NCBI GenBank assembly: GCA_949299395.1
Contig: CASGAB010000006.1
Span: forward strand, 1-58,758
DNA length: 58,758 bases
From: an uncultured bacterium
Lineage (GTDB): Bacteria; Bacillota_I; Bacilli_A; RFN20; CAG-826
Direction: 5' to 3'
The notes below the pieces were generated by a model. The model saw only the letters and a list, made by a program, of their open reading frames with translations. It had not been told where the DNA came from and did not search any database. Both the position numbers and the translations under genes were made by a program. Below are positions 34,286 to 42,839 of the stretch, in pieces. How positions within the stretch are numbered: position 1 is the stretch's first letter; each line of letters begins with the position of its first letter.

Positions 34286-34945
34286 TTATACTCCTCTCAT
34301 ACTTGGTTCCCAAATATATTTATGTAGTTGTAATTGCATTCTCACCATATTTAATTTATTATCCATCAAATATTTAACAATATCTTTAGCTTCTATTTGA
34401 TTAAATACAGGTGATACAAATATATTACATTTTAATTTATTATTTAAAACAATTTCTTTCATTTGTTCTAAATCTTCTTTATTAGCTACAACAAATTTTA
34501 AAACATCTTGCTTTCTTAATAGTTTTAAATTATCAACTATCATCTTATCACTCTCACCGCTATATCTACTCTTCCAATCCATTGTTATAATAACATTTTT
34601 TAATAAATAATCTCTTATATTAATAGAACCGTTTGTCTCAATATTAACTTCATACTTATTATTTAATAATTTATAAATTAATGAAAGTGAGAATAGATTA
34701 TTTAAAAGAGGTTCACCTCCAGTTAAAGTAACTTTTTTACTTAAACTTATCCTATTAACCTCATTAACTATCTCATCAGCAGTCATATCTTTGCAATTTT
34801 TTCTATCTTTATCACTATCAACAGCATACATGGAATCACAATATTTACATCTTAAATTACATCCGTATAATCTAATAAAAGTAACTAATTCTCCTGTTCT
34901 AATTCCTTCACCGTCAATAGAATTAAATATCTCACTAACTAACAT
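34286..34945 (-). CDS. queE: 7-carboxy-7-deazaguanine synthase
   Basis: The 219-aa radical SAM enzyme has the C-x3-C-x2-C iron-sulphur motif at Cys29, Cys33 and Cys36 (CNLRCKYC), FNSIDGEGIRTGE at the start and TLTGGEPL (about 73-80). QueE makes 7-carboxy-7-deazaguanine from tetrahydropterin using SAM. The next step is QueC. It is separated by four bases from folE downstream. Confidence 0.93.
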   Translation of the reverse strand: MLVSEIFNSIDGEGIRTGELVTFIRLYGCNLRCKYCDSMYAVDSDKDRKNCKDMTADEIVNEVNRISLSKKVTLTGGEPLLNNLFSLSLIYKLLNNKYEVNIETNGSINIRDYLLKNVIITMDWKSRYSGESDKMIVDNLKLLRKQDVLKFVVANKEDLEQMKEIVLNNKLKCNIFVSPVFNQIEAKDIVKYLMDNKLNMVRMQLQLHKYIWEPSMRGV

Positions 34946-35128
34946 TTATTCTTTTCTCCTATCTTTCACTTCTTCTAATATACCTAATATCTCAGCTACT
35001 AATAATAAACTACTCAATACTATAATAGAAGCTATTATATTAAAAAATATTAAAATAATAGATATAGTAGAAGCTAATATTCTAATAGCACTTTTAATAA
35101 AAGAAATATTTTTGTGATTAATCTTCAT
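34946..35128 (-). CDS. Small membrane protein in the 7-deazaguanine operon
   Basis: The frame codes for about 60 residues from the ATG at 35128 (longer in-frame starts exist at ATG 35137 and TTG 35170). Two hydrophobic stretches (SAIRILASTISIILIFFNII and ASIIVLSSLLLVAEILGIL) form a likely membrane hairpin. It overlaps the queD stop and abuts queE. Small membrane proteins are not part of known preQ0 pathways, so its role is unknown; membrane tethering or precursor uptake are guesses. Confidence 0.55.
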   Translation of the reverse strand: MKINHKNISFIKSAIRILASTISIILIFFNIIASIIVLSSLLLVAEILGILEEVKDRRKE

Positions 35129-35459
35129 CTTTTTCATAAATAGCTGTATTACCTTCACTTTCTTGAACAACTACCTTATAACAATGAGGAACGTTATCGT
35201 AGATCCATTTAGCAATATTTTCAGCTGTAGGGTTAATATTAGGAATTACTTCATTAATATATTGGTGATCTAATTTATCTGAAATCATATTTTTAATGTG
35301 TTTAAAATCTAAAATCATTCCATTCTCATCTAACTCTTTACTCTTACAACTAACATAAATAATCCAATTATGACCGTGTAATTTTTGACATTTACTTTCA
35401 TAATTTAATGTTAATTTATGAGCTCCTGCTATTTCTAATCTTTTAGTTACATAATACAT
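35118..35459 (-). CDS. queD: 6-carboxytetrahydropterin synthase
   Basis: The 113-aa protein has the QueD/PTPS layout: AGAHKL (His14), CQKLHGHNW (Cys24 as catalytic thiol, His28 and His30 as zinc ligands), MILDFKHIK, LDHQYIN and PTAENIAKWIYD. It converts dihydroneopterin triphosphate to 6-carboxytetrahydropterin for QueE. It begins one base from the queC stop. Confidence 0.93.
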   Translation of the reverse strand: MYYVTKRLEIAGAHKLTLNYESKCQKLHGHNWIIYVSCKSKELDENGMILDFKHIKNMISDKLDHQYINEVIPNINPTAENIAKWIYDNVPHCYKVVVQESEGNTAIYEKDED

Positions 35460-35460
35460 A

Positions 35461-36183
35461 TTATTTTACCCCTCCTTCTAACCAATTGTAAAAATCTATA
35501 ATATCACTTTCTTCTTCTTTCCCTCTTCCATAAACACCTTTCTTAATATCATCTACAATATTTTCTTTTAAGTATTTATAAAGAGTTTCTTTTTCATAAG
35601 TTGTAAAACTAGTGAAACTGTTTTTATAAAAAGCAACAGCTTTTCTAAAACAAGGTTTACAACTAAAACATGGTTTATTATCTTTTGATGGATTATAACA
35701 ACTAAAACTTTCACTCCAAGCTTTCTCAATATCTCCACCTTTATCTAAATACTCTTTTAATAACTGCTTCTTATCTTTATCTTTAAAACTAACTAATACT
35801 TTAACTACTCTACCTTTTTTAATCCAGTGTTGAGGTTGATATAAGTAAGATAATAAGTTAGTAGCTAATTTACTAAATTCAACTGATTTATCTAATACTC
35901 TATCTCCAGCTGTAGCTCCTAACATTATTTCTAAATCATCTTCTGTAAATTCGTTACAAATTATCATTGGTAGATATAAGTTTCTGAGCGGTAATATTAA
36001 ATCTTCTTCTCTTTCATACTTACTTAAATCAAAATCAATAACTTTTACGTCTTTTGGTAGTTTAGAAAGTTCAGTTTGACTATATTTAGTGTGTAAATTA
36101 ATATAAACCTTTACATCTGGTTCCCATAACTTATCTATTAACCAACTATCCATCCCTCCACTATACAATAATACTTTTTTCAT
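35461..36183 (-). CDS. queC: 7-cyano-7-deazaguanine (preQ0) synthase
   Basis: The 240-aa protein has the PP-loop ATPase motif SGGMDS (8-13) and the Cys-rich zinc site SCYNPSKDNKPCFSCKPCFR (about 161-180), both hallmarks of QueC. It converts 7-carboxy-7-deazaguanine to preQ0 with ammonia and ATP. No glutamine amidotransferase domain is fused to it, unlike Gat-QueC proteins linked to dG+ phages, so preQ0 is the expected end product. Confidence 0.9.
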   Translation of the reverse strand: MKKVLLYSGGMDSWLIDKLWEPDVKVYINLHTKYSQTELSKLPKDVKVIDFDLSKYEREEDLILPLRNLYLPMIICNEFTEDDLEIMLGATAGDRVLDKSVEFSKLATNLLSYLYQPQHWIKKGRVVKVLVSFKDKDKKQLLKEYLDKGGDIEKAWSESFSCYNPSKDNKPCFSCKPCFRKAVAFYKNSFTSFTTYEKETLYKYLKENIVDDIKKGVYGRGKEEESDIIDFYNWLEGGVK

Positions 36184-36202
36184 TTTTGTTCACTCCTTTC
36201 AC

Positions 36203-37471
36203 TTAATTTATATAGCTATTAAAAAGTTTTATATTTTTTAATAATAACTCTTCATCAATCTTATCTTTACTCCAATCCATTTCACCAACTTCTTCCCTAC
36301 TACTATCACTACTAATCTCCTTACCTTCATAAGTCATAATAGTAGCGAATGAAGTGTCTAATCCTCTAACTTTATTATATTTTTCGTGTATCTTTCTAAT
36401 ATCACTAACTTTCTCATTAAAACCTAATAAATGAATCCTAATATGATTTAATTTCTTTTTATTTAAAACCTCACAAGTTCTTCTAACTTCCTCTTCTCTA
36501 CTTTCACCGCTTATTAATAACTTACCTAATCCAACAGTATTAATTTTCTCTCCAATTTCATCTAACAACTTTTCTAAAAACCTAATTACTTCATCAATGT
36601 TATTACCGTGAGGAACAATCATAAATTGTGGTTTATATAGAAGATGTTTAGTTAAATAAGTAAATGATTGAATAGTTAGATTAAAACTCTCATTATAATT
36701 TTTAATACTATCACTTAAAATTATTTCACTTGGTCTAACTTCATTATATAATTTGACTAATTCTTCTTTACTTAATCTCTCTCCTTCATATTCACCATTA
36801 TCCATTATAACAAACTTTCCACTCTTTATCATTTCTTTATAAAACTTTCTATACTCATTATCTTTTTTAATTAAATGAGCTAAACACATATGATATGGTT
36901 GAGAAGAAATAAGAGGTAAAGAAGGTGTTAAAGTAATAGTAGCTATATGAAGTTTATTAATTTTTAAAATTAAGTTTTTAGTTTTTTCAAAAGTTTCTCC
37001 TTCAGATAAATTAGTTGTATCAATAATATGAATATTATTCTTATTTTTCTTACTAATCATTTTTAAATAATTATCATACTCCTTTTTAATCCCATCTAAT
37101 TCATCTTCATTAATAAATTCATCACCTCTATTTTTTAATCTTCTTTTTAATTCTTCAGTTTCAGCTGTAAAATAAATAATTTGATAATTACATAATTCGT
37201 TTAAATATTTATCAATCTTTTTTTCAAAAAAACTATTTTTTCCTTCTAATATTTTACTATAAACTAAATCTTCTAAATAAGGAACTCTTTCACCTATTAC
37301 GTCTTTATTTTCTAAATATAATTTATATAAATCTTTTCCTGCTTTAATTTTATATTTAAGTTCTTTTTTATATTTTTTTTCAAAAACATAATAATTTTTA
37401 AAGAAATCTTTTAATTTTACAAAACAAGAACTTTTTCCTGAACAATCACATCCTGTAATTAAAAATATCAT
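36203..37471 (-). CDS. P-loop nucleotide kinase fused to DpdA-like DNA transglycosylase
   Basis: The 422-aa protein has two parts. Residues 1-175 form a P-loop kinase (TGCDCSGKSS, Lys13; a thymidylate or deoxynucleotide kinase-like lid around ELKRRLKNRGDEF). Residues about 176-422 resemble the TGT-like DpdA family that swaps guanine in DNA for 7-deazaguanine: FVIMDNGEYEGE (Asp224 the likely nucleophile), FMIVPHGNN, IRIHLLGF and VRGLDTSFAT. It heads the folE-queE-queD-queC operon. The two halves together in one chain are unusual; the kinase may act on the released base pathway, on modified nucleotides or as a DNA-end kinase. dPreQ0 in phage DNA is the predicted outcome. Confidence 0.75.
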   Translation of the reverse strand: MIFLITGCDCSGKSSCFVKLKDFFKNYYVFEKKYKKELKYKIKAGKDLYKLYLENKDVIGERVPYLEDLVYSKILEGKNSFFEKKIDKYLNELCNYQIIYFTAETEELKRRLKNRGDEFINEDELDGIKKEYDNYLKMISKKNKNNIHIIDTTNLSEGETFEKTKNLILKINKLHIATITLTPSLPLISSQPYHMCLAHLIKKDNEYRKFYKEMIKSGKFVIMDNGEYEGERLSKEELVKLYNEVRPSEIILSDSIKNYNESFNLTIQSFTYLTKHLLYKPQFMIVPHGNNIDEVIRFLEKLLDEIGEKINTVGLGKLLISGESREEEVRRTCEVLNKKKLNHIRIHLLGFNEKVSDIRKIHEKYNKVRGLDTSFATIMTYEGKEISSDSSREEVGEMDWSKDKIDEELLLKNIKLFNSYIN

Positions 37472-37488
37472 CTTAATCTCCTCTTTTC

Positions 37489-37761
37489 TTAAAATTTATA
37501 AATTAAATAACCCTCATTCTCACTCTTAATTAAATATTTATTATCTTTATAACTAATCTCTCTATAACCACTTTTTAATAATTTTTCTTTAATTATTTTA
37601 AAAGCTTTTGAATCTTGAACGAATTCATTTATTATTTTGTTATTTTCAAATTTAATTAAAGCGTAGAAGGAGTTTCCTTTTCTTCTAATAAAATTATTAC
37701 AAACATAAGGTTTATAATTTTCATATTTATTAATTAATTCCTCTTTTTTAATCTCTAACAT
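37489..37761 (-). CDS. Unknown small protein heading the modification operon
   Basis: The 90-aa basic protein (RRKGNSFYALIKFENNKIIN; KEKLLKSGYREISYKDNKYL) has a repeated beta-alpha pattern and no recognised family. It is first in the operon behind promoter copy 5 and is followed by the kinase-DpdA gene after 17 bases. Confidence 0.6.
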   Translation of the reverse strand: MLEIKKEELINKYENYKPYVCNNFIRRKGNSFYALIKFENNKIINEFVQDSKAFKIIKEKLLKSGYREISYKDNKYLIKSENEGYLIYKF

Positions 37762-37787
37762 TTTTTAATCTCCTTTTATTAATTATA

Positions 37788-37815
37788 ATTATAAACCTTT
37801 TTATTTAAAAATCAA
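37788..37815 (-). promoter_or_regulatory. Repeated minus-strand promoter, copy 5
   Basis: TTGATT (37815-37810), 16-bp spacer, TATAAT (37793-37788) on the minus strand, heading the 7-deazaguanine operon. Confidence 0.8.
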
Positions 37816-37826
37816 GTAATTATTTT

Positions 37827-38189
37827 TTAAATTACTTCTTTTATACTATTTCTAACATTGTTATTATTTAAACATTTCATAGCAAATTTATCATATATTT
37901 TTAATTCATTATAATCCATTTCGAGTACTATAGTATCAGGAGAAGAACCTGCTGTATAAAACCAATCATACAAATCTCCTTTTAATATAAAATCTTTACT
38001 TTCTTTTAATTTTATTTTTTTAACCGAATTTAACCATCCTTGCATCTCACCGACCCAATGATTAACATTTATATCATCCGGATTTTTATAGATTTTGTGA
38101 AAATGTTCAATGAACTTTTCACCTAATTCTATACACCTATCTATAGCATCTTTTCTTTGCATAGTCATATCTATTATTTTATATTTCAT
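37827..38189 (-). CDS. Unknown protein (120 aa)
   Basis: A single-gene unit with its own promoter copy (38220-38248). It is helical at the N-terminus (QRKDAIDRCIELGEKFIEHF) and Trp-rich in the middle (NHWVGEMQGWLNSVKKIKLK). No domain recognised. The independent promoter suggests expression with other early genes. Confidence 0.6.
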   Translation of the reverse strand: MKYKIIDMTMQRKDAIDRCIELGEKFIEHFHKIYKNPDDINVNHWVGEMQGWLNSVKKIKLKESKDFILKGDLYDWFYTAGSSPDTIVLEMDYNELKIYDKFAMKCLNNNNVRNSIKEVI

Positions 38190-38219
38190 ATTATTTATTC
38201 CTTTTTTTTTATTAATATA

Positions 38220-38248
38220 ATTATATAATTTTTTTATGTTAAAATCAA
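38220..38248 (-). promoter_or_regulatory. Repeated minus-strand promoter, copy 6
   Basis: TTGATT (38248-38243), 17-bp spacer, TATAAT (38225-38220) on the minus strand. Its -35 overlaps the last codons of the primase-like gene. Confidence 0.85.
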
Positions 38249-39126
38249 CTAATTAATGTTTTACAAGTCTCATAAAAATACTTATAATTATTATTTGTAA
38301 ATTTATAAATATGTCTATTATCTTTACTTTTATAATAAGGAGACTCCATAAATAGTTCTTTAATTTGTTCAACATCTTTTGTGATATATTGATATAAATA
38401 ACAAATTAATTCATAATCAAGTTCGCTTTCATTTTTTCCACTTCCTGGAGCTTTTTTAAACCACACCTCTTGAAACCTATCATTTTTAAAATACAACTTT
38501 CTCACTTCTACTAATAAATCATCAATGTTTTTTTCACCTTTTACAAAAGACATAAGTTTTTCACTAGTTGGTTTTTTCATATATCTATCTAAAAATATCT
38601 CAAGTTGTTCGTATGTAATTTTTTTAACTTTATTATTTTTAATAGGTATTCCAGTTAAAGTTACGTAGCGATAAGAAAAAGAAGGATTATAAAATTCGAT
38701 ATTTTCTTTACTATTCTTAATATAATAACTGTCTTTATAACCCTTCTTACAATCTACTGTAAACAATATTCTAATACCTGTTCCACTAAAACTAAACTCA
38801 CAATAACAATTGTTGAAAATTTCTAAAATATCTTTTGCTTTTTGAGATATTGAATTAATATTAAAAGGAATGAGAAAGCATTTGTCAATATCGATAGCAG
38901 ATATTCCAGAGAAGTTAATTGAAAACCCAATTCCTTTAAATCTATTTATATTACTACAATTAATTAATTCATATAAATCACAGAAGTCTTCTTCTGTATT
39001 TGGTCTACAACGAACATTGTTTACAGTATATGGGATTTTATTTTCATCAACTAAACAACACTTTAATGATAGGAGGTTTAAATTTTCATTTTCAACTATG
39101 TTATATAAAGTATCTAAAGCAGACAT
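38245..39126 (-). CDS. Primase-polymerase-like protein (NrS-1 type)
   Basis: The 293-aa protein has the order of motifs seen in NrS-1/D5-type primase-polymerase domains: IGFSINFSGISAIDIDKCF (about 66-84, DxD-like acidic pair), CEFSFSGTGIRILFTVD (about 108-124, S-x-S-G-x-G/H-like nucleotide site), IEFYNPSFSYRYVTLTG (about 143-159), then a helical C-terminal part with KNESELDYELICYLYQYI. The SF3 helicase that is usually fused behind such a domain is encoded separately at 46915-48615. It probably makes primers for the B-type polymerase. Confidence 0.7.
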   Translation of the reverse strand: MSALDTLYNIVENENLNLLSLKCCLVDENKIPYTVNNVRCRPNTEEDFCDLYELINCSNINRFKGIGFSINFSGISAIDIDKCFLIPFNINSISQKAKDILEIFNNCYCEFSFSGTGIRILFTVDCKKGYKDSYYIKNSKENIEFYNPSFSYRYVTLTGIPIKNNKVKKITYEQLEIFLDRYMKKPTSEKLMSFVKGEKNIDDLLVEVRKLYFKNDRFQEVWFKKAPGSGKNESELDYELICYLYQYITKDVEQIKELFMESPYYKSKDNRHIYKFTNNNYKYFYETCKTLIS

Positions 39127-39136
39127 ATATGATTAA

Positions 39137-39658
39137 TTATTGTGGTAATCCTAAATTAATAACTCTTTTCCAAGAAATTAAGTTTCTCCATTGATTCTTT
39201 GATCCATCACTATTTTCAGTGGTAGATAAGTGAATGTAAATATTATAACCAATTAAAGCTTCAAGAGCTTGCATCATAGTCTCATCATCAACTGTAAAAT
39301 AAGATTTATCTAAAATAGACTCACCTTCACTATTTTCAAATTTTAACATATCAGAAACAAATCTTTTATATGATTTTTCATCTTTAATAACAAAATTCAT
39401 AAAAATCTTTCTTCCCTTTGTTTTTGAAATAGATAAAAATTGGGAACCGCTATCATCAATTTGAATAGCATCTTCTGCTACTTTAAATTGAATCATAACC
39501 ATAGGATTGTGAGTTTCTTTAGTTTCTCTTAATTCAACTTTTTCAACTTCACTTAAATAATACCCATCAGGTAATTCTTCAAAAGTAGCATTAGATTCAG
39601 AAGTAACATCTTCAAGTTGAACACCTTGAATAATTTTATTTAATTCTGCTAAATTCAT
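39137..39658 (-). CDS. DUF669-like ssDNA-binding protein
   Basis: The 173-aa protein (start at ATG 39658, eight bases from GGAG, preferred over ATG 39664, which is too close) resembles DUF669 phage proteins: FEELPDGYYLSEVEKVELRE, HNPMVMIQFKV, RKIFMNFVI and GYNIYIHLS. The family acts as single-strand DNA-binding proteins next to Sak4-type recombinases, which is exactly the neighbour here. Confidence 0.75.
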   Translation of the reverse strand: MNLAELNKIIQGVQLEDVTSESNATFEELPDGYYLSEVEKVELRETKETHNPMVMIQFKVAEDAIQIDDSGSQFLSISKTKGRKIFMNFVIKDEKSYKRFVSDMLKFENSEGESILDKSYFTVDDETMMQALEALIGYNIYIHLSTTENSDGSKNQWRNLISWKRVINLGLPQ

Positions 39659-39672
39659 AATCATTTCTCCTT

Positions 39673-40722
39673 TTATTTTTTAGCTGCTTTTAAAGCTGCA
39701 ATTTTAGCTCTAATCGCTGCTAATTTATCATTTGCGTTTAATCCACCGTCTGATGAAGTAGTAGGAGATAAAGGTTGAGAAGTAGATGATTCTTCAGTAA
39801 CAGAAGTATTTTCAACTGGTTTTTCATCTGCTTCAGTTTTAACACTTGGTTTTTCCACAACTTCTTTTTTATCTTCTTTCTTTTTATTTAATCTTTTTAA
39901 AGATTCTTCGATCAAATCTTTTTTAGAAGATGTTTCTTTAACAGGTTCTTCTACAACATCTTTGGTAACTTCTTCCTGAACTTTTTTAACTTCTTTAACC
40001 TCTTTTACTTTCTTAACTTTCTTACCATCAACATATCCTTCTAACCCAATTAATCTAGCAAAAGTATCAAAGTCGAGAGGAATATCAGTTGGAACTTTTG
40101 TTTCATCTAACCCTCTAGCTATTCCAAATTCACCTTCTTCAGGAATAAGTTTAAGATATCTTTTCTTAACTGATTTATCACCTACTAATTCATTCTTAAT
40201 ATAACATCTTAAACAATATCTAACAGCTCCTTCTAATACATCAGCTACTTTATCAGGAAGTCTGTTTGTTGGTGCATAAATAGTATGTTCAACACCTCTT
40301 CTATCTTTTAATACGCTTGTGATACCGTGCATAATTAAAATAATATTTTTATCTTCTCTTCCTAATAACTTCATCATTGCTGCATAGAAATTATTTCTTG
40401 AAATATCATAACCTTTTCCATATCCTAAATCACTAACATGATCAATTTTCTTTTCGATACAGAAATCGTTTTCACACATCTTAAAGGTATCTTCTAATAA
40501 ATCAACTACGATTGTATCGTACTCATCATATGGTTGAGAAAAAGCTTTTAAACACTCTTTCCAATTTCTAACTTGAATATGAGCTTCTTCTTTTGCACCA
40601 AAGTCTTCTAGAAATTCGTAATTGCCGTCGGTTGTAATGAAGAATGGATTTGGTGATTTAATTGCAAATGTTGATTTACCAACTCCTGGTTCTCCATATA
40701 AAATCATTTTAAAATGTCTCAT
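39673..40722 (-). CDS. Sak4-like RecA-fold ATPase (AAA_24)
   Basis: The 349-aa protein has Walker A GEPGVGKST (10-18), Walker B YDTIVVDLLED (about 67-77) and the segment IILIMHGITSVLKDRRG (about 129-145), typical of AAA_24/Sak4 single-strand annealing ATPases. Residues 235-349 form a Lys/Glu/Thr-rich low-complexity tail (VKKVKEVKEVKKVQEEVTKD) ending in a basic helix (LAAIRAKIAALKAAKK), an unusually long disordered tail. It should pair with the DUF669-like protein in recombination-dependent replication or repair. Confidence 0.82.
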   Translation of the reverse strand: MRHFKMILYGEPGVGKSTFAIKSPNPFFITTDGNYEFLEDFGAKEEAHIQVRNWKECLKAFSQPYDEYDTIVVDLLEDTFKMCENDFCIEKKIDHVSDLGYGKGYDISRNNFYAAMMKLLGREDKNIILIMHGITSVLKDRRGVEHTIYAPTNRLPDKVADVLEGAVRYCLRCYIKNELVGDKSVKKRYLKLIPEEGEFGIARGLDETKVPTDIPLDFDTFARLIGLEGYVDGKKVKKVKEVKEVKKVQEEVTKDVVEEPVKETSSKKDLIEESLKRLNKKKEDKKEVVEKPSVKTEADEKPVENTSVTEESSTSQPLSPTTSSDGGLNANDKLAAIRAKIAALKAAKK

Positions 40723-40725
40723 ACA

Positions 40726-41067
40726 TTACTCCTTATTAAATTTTTCTAAAACATCTTTAACGTCTTCTTCTGTTAATTCTTTTTGATATCCACTTCTTAA
40801 TATATTATAAGCATTTTGAATATCAAGTAAGTTATAATCTTCGATAAAACAATTTATCCATAAATTAATAACTTCGTGATTAATATTAACGGATCTCCCT
40901 TTATCAAAATAAATCTTAAAATCTTTATTTAAAGGATGTAGGGTAGGTCTGTTAAAATAGGAATTATGAACTAAAATATATTCGTCTTTAACTTCGAATC
41001 TAAATTTAGATTTAAGTCTATCGAGCATATCTTTATCCATAATACGAACATTAGTAACTATTGCCAT
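40726..41067 (-). CDS. Unknown protein in the recombination operon
   Basis: The 113-aa protein is first behind promoter copy 7 and three bases before the Sak4-like gene. It has the strands FRFEVKDEYILVHNSYFN and a C-terminal helix (ELTEEDVKDVLEKFNKE). It is not recognised; position suggests a recombination or replication accessory role. Confidence 0.6.
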   Translation of the reverse strand: MAIVTNVRIMDKDMLDRLKSKFRFEVKDEYILVHNSYFNRPTLHPLNKDFKIYFDKGRSVNINHEVINLWINCFIEDYNLLDIQNAYNILRSGYQKELTEEDVKDVLEKFNKE

Positions 41068-41094
41068 TTATTTACCTCCTTTCTTATTATAAAT

Positions 41095-41123
41095 ATTATA
41101 ATATAAATATATTTTAAAATCAA
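41095..41123 (-). promoter_or_regulatory. Repeated minus-strand promoter, copy 7
   Basis: TTGATT (41123-41118), 17-bp spacer, TATAAT (41100-41095) on the minus strand, heading the Sak4/DUF669/primase operon. Confidence 0.85.
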
Positions 41124-42254
41124 TTATTTATTTAGTAAAATAGTTAATTGTTTTTTGTATAAAAAAGTATTATAATATTTCTTTAATAACTTATCATCAC
41201 ATTCATATTTACTTTTTAAAAAAGGGAATAATTTATCTTTATTTAATATTTCACTATCAATAACTTCTTTTTCAAAAATATCATATTTATTTAAAATATT
41301 CTTTTTATCAATTACTAACATATCAATAGGAACACAATCTCTCTCATTCTTAATAACATCTTCTTCAGCATCGTATAAAGTATCTGAAATTTTATAAAGA
41401 AGATAGTTATCTTTTGTTTTATAGAAAATATCATAATATTGTGATTTCCCATATACTCCATTTGCATTTGAATAATTAATGTACCACATCTCATTCTTAT
41501 CAATAACGTTAGCCATATCGGCCATCTTTTTAAGATTTTCAATATATTCACTAATTAAATTTTCATCTAAATCAGAAGGATGATAGACGTGAGTAGTTAT
41601 GTATAATGAACTATTTTCTTTATATTCGTTTTTTAACCTAATTAAAAACCCTTCTTCATTTTCATCTTTCTTTTGACGAATCATTGATTTTCTTAAATTA
41701 ATAATACCTATTTTATAAACAGGAACTTCTGGAAATTGTTTTTTAAGTAAATAGATGTATCTATAAATTTGTTCAAGATATTGATTCCAATCAGGAACTT
41801 GTGAACTCGTTTTATAATCGACAACCACAAATCCTTTTTCGGTTAATATTAATAAATCTATAATTCCAACAAAATTATTAACTTCATTATTTTTATATCC
41901 TTCTAACTCAGCTTCTAAAAATAACTCGTGAGTTTCTTCTAACATTTCTAATTTATTACCATCATCATCTTTTAATAATTCATCAAATATTTCACTTTTA
42001 TGTTCTAAATATCCATAAACCATTGACTCTGCTAATAACTGCTCTCTCGTATAACCTTGTTCGTGTTTAAAAGAACCCGACTCTTTATAAAATTCGGTTA
42101 AATCATCAGTATTATGTTCAATCCCCCAGTGAACAGCACTTCCAATATATAAAGCAGGTTTTTCAATTTTTAACTTAATCCCTTCTTTATATTCTAAAAA
42201 ATAAGTCATCGGACAAGTTAAGATTGTTTGAAGTTTAGAATGTGATAATTTCAT
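41124..42254 (-). CDS. PD-(D/E)XK nuclease (Cas4/AddB-like)
   Basis: The 376-aa protein begins KLSHSKLQTILTCPMTYFLE, the usual opening of PDDEXK_1 nucleases with the conserved Cys-Pro. GSAVHWGIEH supplies the active-site His (about 38-47) and FVGIIDLLILTEKGFVVVDY followed by KTS supplies the catalytic Asp and Asp-x-Lys (about 127-150), then QLE-like YLEQIYRYIYLLKK. Such enzymes process DNA ends with recombinases of the Sak4 group. I see only one clear Cys (in the ACP/TCP motif), so a Cas4-type iron-sulphur cluster is not supported. Confidence 0.85.
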   Translation of the reverse strand: MKLSHSKLQTILTCPMTYFLEYKEGIKLKIEKPALYIGSAVHWGIEHNTDDLTEFYKESGSFKHEQGYTREQLLAESMVYGYLEHKSEIFDELLKDDDGNKLEMLEETHELFLEAELEGYKNNEVNNFVGIIDLLILTEKGFVVVDYKTSSQVPDWNQYLEQIYRYIYLLKKQFPEVPVYKIGIINLRKSMIRQKKDENEEGFLIRLKNEYKENSSLYITTHVYHPSDLDENLISEYIENLKKMADMANVIDKNEMWYINYSNANGVYGKSQYYDIFYKTKDNYLLYKISDTLYDAEEDVIKNERDCVPIDMLVIDKKNILNKYDIFEKEVIDSEILNKDKLFPFLKSKYECDDKLLKKYYNTFLYKKQLTILLNK

Positions 42255-42505
42255 AATTTAAATACTCCTTCTTTTAATAACTCTTTTTTAGTCATCCATT
42301 CATCTAAATGATTAACAGAATCTAAATTATAAGCTAAATTAATAACTACTTTTTCATCATCCATCATTGCATTAATAAAGTATTTATAGTAATTGTCGTT
42401 AATAAAATTTATACACTCTTTTTTATTTCCTTTAAAATAATTTACATTATAAATTTTATTATTTTCTCTATTTGCTATAGCGATGATATAACTTTCTTTA
42501 TTCAT
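42251..42505 (-). CDS. Unknown small protein (84 aa)
   Basis: The protein begins NKESYIIAIANRENNKIYNV and is mixed alpha/beta (KECINFINDNYYKYF). Its stop overlaps the nuclease start by four bases, so the genes are coupled. No family recognised. Confidence 0.6.
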   Translation of the reverse strand: MNKESYIIAIANRENNKIYNVNYFKGNKKECINFINDNYYKYFINAMMDDEKVVINLAYNLDSVNHLDEWMTKKELLKEGVFKL

Positions 42506-42523
42506 TTTTTATTTACCTCTTTT

Positions 42524-42754
42524 TTAAATTCTATACATTACTAAATGTCCATTCCAACGAACTTGAGCATACATCCCGTCTTCTTCGTCCTCAATAATCC
42601 ATTTATTTAACTCTTTATCAAATATCATTTTTGAGTAAGCTAAATGACCGTCTGCGAACTCACCTGAATTATAAAATCTTGCTTTTTCTTCGCTCCCATA
42701 AACTCTTCTTTCAATTGACATCTCATATTCGTAATCTTGAACTTCTCTATACAT
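42524..42754 (-). CDS. Unknown small protein (76 aa)
   Basis: First gene of the nuclease unit, behind promoter copy 8, with an AAGGAG site. It is acidic, beta-rich and Tyr/Trp-rich (REVQDYEYEMSIERRVYGSE; WIIEDEEDGMYAQVRWNGHL). Not recognised. Confidence 0.6.
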   Translation of the reverse strand: MYREVQDYEYEMSIERRVYGSEEKARFYNSGEFADGHLAYSKMIFDKELNKWIIEDEEDGMYAQVRWNGHLVMYRI

Positions 42755-42782
42755 ATAAATCTCCTTTATTAATTATATAAAT

Positions 42783-42811
42783 ATTATAAAGGAGATTTAT
42801 ATTAAAATCAA
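42783..42811 (-). promoter_or_regulatory. Repeated minus-strand promoter, copy 8
   Basis: TTGATT (42811-42806), 17-bp spacer, TATAAT (42788-42783) on the minus strand. The spacer is almost identical to copy 1 (ATATAAATCTCCTT). Confidence 0.85.
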
Positions 42812-42839
42812 GTACCAGATTTAAAAATATTAAAAAATT

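Noticed and set aside
41315-41551. 78-codon minus-strand frame inside the PD-(D/E)XK nuclease gene
   Set aside because: It is a shifted frame within a nuclease that carries clear catalytic motifs, with no ribosome binding site of its own.
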